Positions 1-6,990 of a stretch of DNA of 6,990 nucleotides are shown piece by piece. Numbering within the stretch: the first letter of the stretch is position 1; every line of letters starts with the position of its first letter. The stretch is taken from contig JASLAV010000714.1 in the NCBI GenBank assembly GCA_030146905.1, positions 1-6,990 on the forward strand, in the 5' to 3' direction. The DNA is from Lentzea sp. GTDB taxonomy: Bacteria > Actinomycetota > Actinomycetes > Mycobacteriales > Pseudonocardiaceae. Under the pieces are notes generated by a model. That model did no database searches. It was given only the letters and a program-made list of their open reading frames with translations, and was not told where the DNA came from. A program made the position numbers and the translations under genes.

Positions 1-36
1 GCCAAGTCGATCGGTGCAGGGGAGGCCAGGTGCTGA
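1..36 (+). CDS. Possible C-terminal tail of an upstream gene (partial)
   Basis: Frame 1 is open from the window edge to a TGA at 34-36 and would encode the tail [11 protein letters not shown]. If real, this gene ends inside the start of hsaE (GTG at 30), the same overlapping style as the other junctions of the operon. A steroid gene such as kstD (3-ketosteroid delta1-dehydrogenase) is a natural neighbour, but eleven residues cannot identify a family, and other frames are also open here. The call rests only on position and overlap style. Confidence 0.3.
   Translation, partial: AKSIGAGEARC
18..25 (+). promoter_or_regulatory. Ribosome binding site of hsaE
   Basis: AGGGGAGG lies 4 bases before the GTG at 30. 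It is a strong Shine-Dalgarno match with slightly short spacing. It supports GTG 30 as the start even though the reading frame stays open to the window edge. Confidence 0.6.
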
Positions 37-806
37 CGATCCAGTCCAGGGAGGCGGCCGCGGAGCTGCTGCGCGTGGCGGAACGCGACCGCGTGCCCAT
101 CAAGCCGCTCGTGGAGCTGTACCCCGGGATCGACGTCGTCGACGCGTACGAGATCCAGCTGCTCAACGTCCGCCACCGCAACCGCGACGTGATCGGCCAC
201 AAGGTCGGCCTGTCGTCGCTCGCGATGCAGAAGATGATGGGCGTCGACGAACCCGACTACGGCCACCTGCTCGACGACATGCAGCTCGCGGGAACCGCGG
301 ACGCGTCGGCGTACCTGTACCCGCGGGTCGAGGTGGAGATCGCGTTCCTGCTCGCCCGCGACCTGCCGGGTGAGGGCTGCACGGTCGAGGACGTGCTGGC
401 CGCCACCGAGTTCGTCGCGCCGGCCATCGAGCTGATCGACAGCCGGATCGAGGACTGGCGGATCGGTCTGCAGGACACCATCGCGGACAACGCGTCGTCG
501 GCGGGGTTCGTGCTCGGGCACGAGCGCGTCCGTCCGTCCGAACTGGACATCGGCGCGGTGGCGGCGACGTTGCGCCGCAACGGCGAGGTGGTCGCCGAAG
601 GACGCGGTGACGCGGTGCTGGGTGATCCGGCGATCGCCGTGGCGTGGCTCGCGGAGAAGGTGGCGGGCTTCGGCGTCCGGCTGCTGGCCGGTGACATCGT
701 GCTGCCCGGCTCGTGCACGCGCGCCATCGACGCGAGACCTGGTGACGAGTTCCACGCCGAGTTCGCCGGACTCGGTGTCGTCGACCTGAAGTTCGAACAG
801 GGGTGA
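30..806 (+). CDS. hsaE: 2-hydroxyhexa-2,4-dienoate hydratase HsaE
   Basis: A 258-residue protein of the MhpD/fumarylacetoacetate-hydrolase-like hydratase family. It adds water to 2-hydroxyhexa-2,4-dienoate, the C6 fragment released from steroid rings A/B by HsaD, giving 4-hydroxy-2-oxohexanoate; it is cytosolic and metal-dependent. The sequence shows GHKVGL at 56-61 (Lys58 at the family's conserved lysine), E101 and E103 in PRVEVEIAF, and E134 in [10 protein letters not shown]. The E-x-E...E spacing matches the metal ligands known in E. coli MhpD. Conserved [11 protein letters not shown] lies at 153-163 and PGSCTRA at 226-232. Length is normal for the family. The assignment to steroid rather than simple aromatic catabolism rests on the hsaADCB genes downstream; by sequence alone it could be a generic 2-hydroxypentadienoate hydratase. 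hsaG follows after 4 bp. Confidence 0.9.
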   Translation: MLTIQSREAAAELLRVAERDRVPIKPLVELYPGIDVVDAYEIQLLNVRHRNRDVIGHKVGLSSLAMQKMMGVDEPDYGHLLDDMQLAGTADASAYLYPRVEVEIAFLLARDLPGEGCTVEDVLAATEFVAPAIELIDSRIEDWRIGLQDTIADNASSAGFVLGHERVRPSELDIGAVAATLRRNGEVVAEGRGDAVLGDPAIAVAWLAEKVAGFGVRLLAGDIVLPGSCTRAIDARPGDEFHAEFAGLGVVDLKFEQG

Positions 807-810
807 ACGG

Positions 811-1689
811 GTGAAGGCGGCCATCGTCGGTTCCGGCAACATCGGCACCGACCTGCTCTACAAGCTCCGGCGCTCGTCCGTGCTGGAACCGCGCTGGATG
901 GTGGGCATCGACCCGGCCAGCGAGGGGCTGCGCAGGGCGGCGTCGCTGGGCCTGGAGGTCTCGGTCGACGGCGCGGAGTGGTTGCTGCGCCAGGACGAGC
1001 TGCCGGACGTCGTGTTCGAGGCGACGTCCGCGGCGGTGCACAGGGCCAACGCCCCGCGCTACGCCGAGGCAGGCATCCGGGCGATCGACCTGACACCGGC
1101 GGCGGTCGGGCCCTATGTCGTTCCACCGGTGAACCTCGGCGAACACCGGGACGCGCCCAACATCAACCTCATCACGTGCGGCGGCCAGGCCACGATCCCC
1201 ATGGTGCACGCGGTGTCCCGGGTGGTCCCGGTGTCGTACGCGGAGATCGTCGCGAGCGTGGCGTCGGTGTCGGCGGGACCGGGCACGCGCGCCAACATCG
1301 ACGAGTTCACCCGCACGACCAGCCGGGGCATCGAGACGATCGGGGGAGCGGAACGCGGCAAGGCGATCATCGTCCTCAACCCCGCGGACCCACCGATGAT
1401 CATGCGCGACACCATCTTCTGCGCCATTCCCGAGGGCACCGATCCCGGCCCGATCACCGACTCGATCGCCAGGATGGAGACCGACGTCCGCTCGTACGTG
1501 CCTGGGTTCCGGTTGCTGAGGGAGCCGCAGTTCGACGCGGGCAGGGTGGCGATCTTCGTGGAGGTCGCGGGAGCGGGCGACTTCCTGCCGCCGTACGCCG
1601 GCAACCTCGACATCATGACGGCCGCCGCGACCAGGGTGGGGGAGGAGATCGCCGATGCAGCTGCGGCTGACCGACACGTCACTGCGTGA
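811..1689 (+). CDS. hsaG: Acylating propanal/acetaldehyde dehydrogenase HsaG
   Basis: A 292-residue CoA-acylating aldehyde dehydrogenase of the MhpF/BphJ/DmpF type. It oxidises propanal from the HsaF reaction to propionyl-CoA with NAD+ and CoA. The N-terminal Rossmann motif GSGNIGTDL is at 7-15. The catalytic cysteine is C123 in [12 protein letters not shown]. Conserved [15 protein letters not shown] runs 153-167, and the C-terminal block [20 protein letters not shown], typical of the family, runs 254-273. The GTG start at 811 has an AGGGGTGA purine run at 799-806 and is only 4 bp after the hsaE stop. The 3' end overlaps hsaF by 35 bp. In this family the dehydrogenase and aldolase form a complex that channels the aldehyde, which fits the tight coupling. 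The propanal preference is inferred from the steroid context. Confidence 0.92.
   Translation: MKAAIVGSGNIGTDLLYKLRRSSVLEPRWMVGIDPASEGLRRAASLGLEVSVDGAEWLLRQDELPDVVFEATSAAVHRANAPRYAEAGIRAIDLTPAAVGPYVVPPVNLGEHRDAPNINLITCGGQATIPMVHAVSRVVPVSYAEIVASVASVSAGPGTRANIDEFTRTTSRGIETIGGAERGKAIIVLNPADPPMIMRDTIFCAIPEGTDPGPITDSIARMETDVRSYVPGFRLLREPQFDAGRVAIFVEVAGAGDFLPPYAGNLDIMTAAATRVGEEIADAAAADRHVTA
1641..1647 (+). promoter_or_regulatory. Ribosome binding site of hsaF inside hsaG
   Basis: GGAGGAG lies 7 bases before ATG 1655, within the coding region of hsaG. The good spacing supports this start and hence the 35-bp gene overlap. Confidence 0.7.
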
Positions 1690-2661
1690 CGGCTCGCACC
1701 ACAAGCGCCACCAGTTCACCGCCGACGACGTCCGCTCCATCGTCGCCGCACTCGACGGCGCCGGAGTACCGGTGATCGAGGTGACGCACGGCGACGGGCT
1801 CGGCGGGTCGTCGTTCAACTACGGCTTCAGCCACACGCCGGAGCAGGAGCTGATCAAGGTCGCGGCCGGGACCGCGCAGCGGGCCAGGATCGCCGTGCTG
1901 ATGCTGCCGGGTGTCGGGGTGAAGGACGACATCCTGGTGTCGCAGGACAACGGCGCCTCGATCGTCCGCATTGCCACGCACTGCACCGAGGCCGACGTCT
2001 CCGTACAGCATTTCGCGTTGGCCCGTGAGCGCGGCCTCGAGACCGTCGGCTTCCTGATGATGGCGCACTCGCAGCCACCGGAGGCGTTGGCCCGTCAGGC
2101 GAGGATCATGGCCGACGCCGGGTGCCAGTGCGTGTACGTCGTCGACTCGGCGGGAGCCCTGGTGCTGGAACAGGTCTCGGACCGGGTGGCGGCGCTGGTC
2201 GCCGAGCTCGGTGACGACGCCCAGGTCGGCTTCCACGGGCACGAGAACCTGGGGCTGAGCGTGGCGAACTCGGTCGCCGCCGCACGCGCCGGTGCGAAGC
2301 AGATCGACGGCAGCGTGCGCGGGTTCGGCGCCGGAGCGGGGAACACGCCGCTGGAGGCGTTCGTCGGCGTGTGCGACAAGCTCGGGTTCTCCACCGGCGT
2401 CGACTTCTTCAAGATCGTGGACGCGGCCGAGGACGTCGTCAGGCCCGTCATGCCGGAGGAGTGCCTGCTCGACAGGATGGCGCTGATGATGGGGTACGCG
2501 GGCGTTTATTCCAGCTTCCTCAAACACGCGTACACGCAGGCCAGGCGCTACGGCGTGTCCGGCGCGCAGATCCTCGTCCGCGCGGGCGAGCGCAAGCTGG
2601 TGGGCGGGCAGGAGGACCAGCTGATCGACATCGCGCTGGAGCTTAGCAGGGAGGAAGTCCG

Positions 2662-2665
<4 letters not shown>
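1655..2665 (+). CDS. hsaF: 4-hydroxy-2-oxohexanoate/-valerate aldolase HsaF
   Basis: A 336-residue class II pyruvate aldolase of the DmpG/BphI/MhpE family. It cleaves 4-hydroxy-2-oxohexanoate to pyruvate and propanal. The N-terminal TIM-barrel (HMGL-like) domain begins with [16 protein letters not shown] (6-21). R11, D12 and H15 correspond to the BphI catalytic arginine, metal-binding aspartate and catalytic histidine. H194 and H196 in GFHGHENLG are the remaining metal ligands. The glycine-rich [14 protein letters not shown] is at 222-235. The C-terminal DmpG-type domain (about 265-330, with [19 protein letters not shown]) is the part that contacts the dehydrogenase in this family. The start is ATG 1655 with a GGAGGAG site. 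The stop overlaps the hsaA start by 4 bp (ATGA). In the HsaF-HsaG complex the volatile, toxic propanal is expected to pass directly to HsaG. Confidence 0.93.
2650..2654 (+). promoter_or_regulatory. Ribosome binding site of hsaA
   Basis: GGAGG, part of a longer purine run from 2648, lies 7 bases before ATG 2662 and inside the 3' end of hsaF. It fixes the hsaA start and supports re-initiation at the ATGA overlap. Confidence 0.65.
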
Positions 2666-6072
<3,407 letters not shown>

Positions 6073-6087
<15 letters not shown>

Positions 6088-6888
6088 CGCGGTGACCAGC
6101 CAGACGCGGCCGGGGATCCGCACCTCGCCGTCCCGCACGAACTCGTCGAAGGCACCCCGGACCGAGCCGAGCATCCGCGCGCGTTCGGACTCGTCCGCCT
6201 CCCGCAGCGCGTGGGCGACCGGGCCCATGTTGCTCAGGTACGGGACGAGCAGCTCCTCCGGCATCGGGCAGTCCCTGTCCACCGGCCGGATCTCGACCCC
6301 GCCCCAGCCACCCCTTTCGAGGATCCCGCGCGTCTTGTCCGCGTCGGCGAGCGAGAACGGCCCCGGCGCGTCCGGATCCGGCACCGGCGCGCCGGGCACC
6401 AGCGACGCGGCGATCCGGGCCGCGGTGATCATGAACGGGTTCTCGTCCCGGGCCCGCCAGGTGACGAAGCACAACTCACCACCCGGCGTGGCCGCGCGCA
6501 GCAGGTTGCGGAAGGCAGCGACCGGGTCGTCGAAGAACATCACCCCGAACCGGGAGACGACCAGGTCGAAGCGCTCCTCGAACGCGTGCACCTGCGCGTC
6601 GGCCAGGACGAACCGCCCGACGCCGTGCTCCCGTGCGGCGGTCAGCATCGACTCCGAGATGTCGACGCCGACGCAGTCAGCGCCGGTGGCCCCGGCGATC
6701 GCTCGCGTGACGTCACCGGTGCCGCACCCGACGTCGAGCACCTTCTCTCGCGGCCGCCGCAGCGCCGCCTCGACGAGCAGGTCCTGGAACGGCATGAGCA
6801 CCATGCCCACGATGTCCTGGACCTGCGCCCAGCCCCTGCCCGCGGTGTTCCACCAGGCCGCCTGCTCAGTGTTGACCTCTGATGTCAT
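6073..6888 (-). CDS. Class I SAM-dependent methyltransferase, unknown substrate
   Basis: A 271-residue Rossmann-fold methyltransferase (Methyltransf_11/25, UbiE-like). SAM-binding motif I is VLDVGCGTG at 50-58. D76 in GVDIS probably binds the ribose. LADAQ (95-99) probably contacts the adenine. FDLVVSRFGVMFFDDP (107-122) and TPGGELCFVTWR (134-145) complete the core. The N-terminus has the WWN..GRGW feature (12-20) seen in a common actinobacterial subgroup. The C-terminal half (about 150-271) is a variable region likely to set substrate choice. The start is ATG 6888, which has a near-perfect AAGGAGGG site; a TTG at 6909 in the same frame is less likely. The gene is convergent with hsaB and divergent from a MerR-type regulator. 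Nothing in the sequence links it to steroid catabolism; the regulator is the more likely functional partner. Confidence 0.85.
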
Positions 6889-6895
6889 GCTCCCA

Positions 6896-6903
6896 CCCTC
6901 CTT
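6896..6903 (-). promoter_or_regulatory. Ribosome binding site of the methyltransferase
   Basis: On the minus strand AAGGAGGG stands 7 bases upstream of the ATG at 6888-6886. It is close to the ideal Shine-Dalgarno sequence and decides the start against the upstream TTG at 6909. Confidence 0.75.
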
Positions 6904-6921
6904 CTTCAAGTCGGCTTGAGG
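6904..6921. promoter_or_regulatory. 18-bp dyad, candidate MerR-family operator
   Basis: CTTCAAG-tcgg-CTTGAGG is an inverted repeat with 6 of 7 arm positions paired and a 4-bp centre. A third half-site TCAAG (6922-6926) makes a second, overlapping dyad CTTGA-gg-TCAAG (6915-6926). Half-site sequence and spacing resemble the SoxR box (CCTCAAG-4 bp-CTTGAGG) of the MerR family, and a MerR-type gene starts 10 bp away. The dyad abuts the methyltransferase ribosome binding site and covers the GAGG (6918-6921) that may serve the regulator's own start. Binding by this regulator is inference. I could not place convincing -10 hexamers on either strand, so the promoter architecture is unresolved. Confidence 0.5.
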
Positions 6922-6930
6922 TCAAGTGTC

Positions 6931-6990
6931 GTGGACGAGATCGGTATTGGCGAGGTGGTCCGCCGCTCGGGCGTGCCCGCCTCCACGTTG
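6931..6990 (+). CDS. MerR-family transcriptional regulator (N-terminal part only)
   Basis: Twenty codons are visible before the window ends, encoding MDEIGIGEVVRRSGVPASTL. This matches the first helix and the turn of the MerR winged-helix DNA-binding domain (pattern IGEVA.RSGV...TLRYYE). GTG 6931 is preceded by GAGG at 6918-6921 with 9 bases spacing. The effector domain lies outside the window, so the ligand cannot be inferred; calling it SoxR would need the C-terminal cysteine cluster. It is divergent from the methyltransferase with a 42-bp gap, the usual layout for a regulator and its target, and a MerR-like dyad lies between them. Confidence 0.75.
   Translation, partial: MDEIGIGEVVRRSGVPASTL

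Noticed and set aside
1..30. KstR operator (AAC-nn-GTT type) upstream of hsaE
   Set aside because: No such palindrome is present in the few visible bases, nor did I see one at the gene junctions. Control by KstR can only be judged from sequence upstream of the window.
163..1818. Open frame of 551 codons on the minus strand opposite hsaE and hsaG
   Set aside because: It is low-complexity, rich in Arg/His/Pro, shows no recognisable domain and lies opposite two well-supported enzymes. This is typical of antisense frames in high-GC DNA.
6889..6909. TTG at 6909 as the methyltransferase start
   Set aside because: It would add seven residues (MKKEGGS) that are simply the translated ribosome binding site region. 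ATG 6888 has ideal spacing to AAGGAGGG.
6092..6919. Plus-strand open frame of 275 codons opposite the methyltransferase
   Set aside because: It is Ser/Arg/Pro-rich with no motif, whereas the minus strand has a full SAM-methyltransferase motif set and a strong ribosome binding site.
6904..6921. KstR2 operator (CAAG-nn-CTTG)
   Set aside because: The half-sites are similar, but the centre is 4 bp rather than 2 bp and the flanking bases do not fit. A MerR-type site next to a MerR gene explains it better.
6931..6990. Naming the partial regulator SoxR
   Set aside because: The operator-like dyad resembles a SoxR box, but only 20 residues are visible and the diagnostic iron-sulfur cysteines would be near the C-terminus, outside the window.

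Overview
This window comes from a high-GC actinobacterium. Third codon positions are strongly G/C, GTG starts are common, and the genes are packed tightly. The proteins are steroid-degradation enzymes like those of mycolic-acid actinomycetes, but the gene layout differs from Mycobacterium and Rhodococcus. A Pseudonocardiaceae-type soil actinomycete is a reasonable guess, but that is inference; no species can be named from the sequence alone.

Positions 30-6087 (+ strand) hold seven genes in one direction with almost no space between them: hsaE, hsaG, hsaF, hsaA, hsaD, hsaC, hsaB. Together they encode the lower (ring A/B) part of the 9,10-seco steroid pathway. HsaA with its flavin reductase HsaB hydroxylates 3-HSA to the catechol 3,4-DHSA. 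HsaC opens the catechol ring by meta-cleavage to 4,9-DSHA. HsaD hydrolyses the C-C bond, releasing the C/D-ring propionate (DOHNAA/HIP) and 2-hydroxyhexa-2,4-dienoate. HsaE hydrates the dienoate, HsaF splits the product to pyruvate and propanal, and HsaG oxidises propanal to propionyl-CoA. All catalytic residues checked are present, so the set looks functional. Junctions are either overlaps (35, 4, 1 and 37 bp) or gaps of 4 and 11 bp, which indicates one mRNA with coupled translation. The operon promoter lies upstream of the window. Bases 1-36 may be the tail of another gene of the same operon.

Positions 6073-6888 (- strand) encode a class I SAM-dependent methyltransferase of unknown substrate. 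It converges on hsaB and overlaps its 3' end by 15 bp. It is divergent from a MerR-family regulator that starts at 6931 and runs off the window. The 42-bp gap between these two start codons carries CTTGA/TCAAG half-sites forming an 18-bp dyad, a likely regulator-binding site.

No stretch over 300 bp lacks a gene. I found no tRNA, rRNA, CRISPR array, insertion sequence or clear terminator. The window is best read as a compact version of a known pathway next to a small, uncharacterised regulator/methyltransferase pair. I do not see evidence for a wholly new system.
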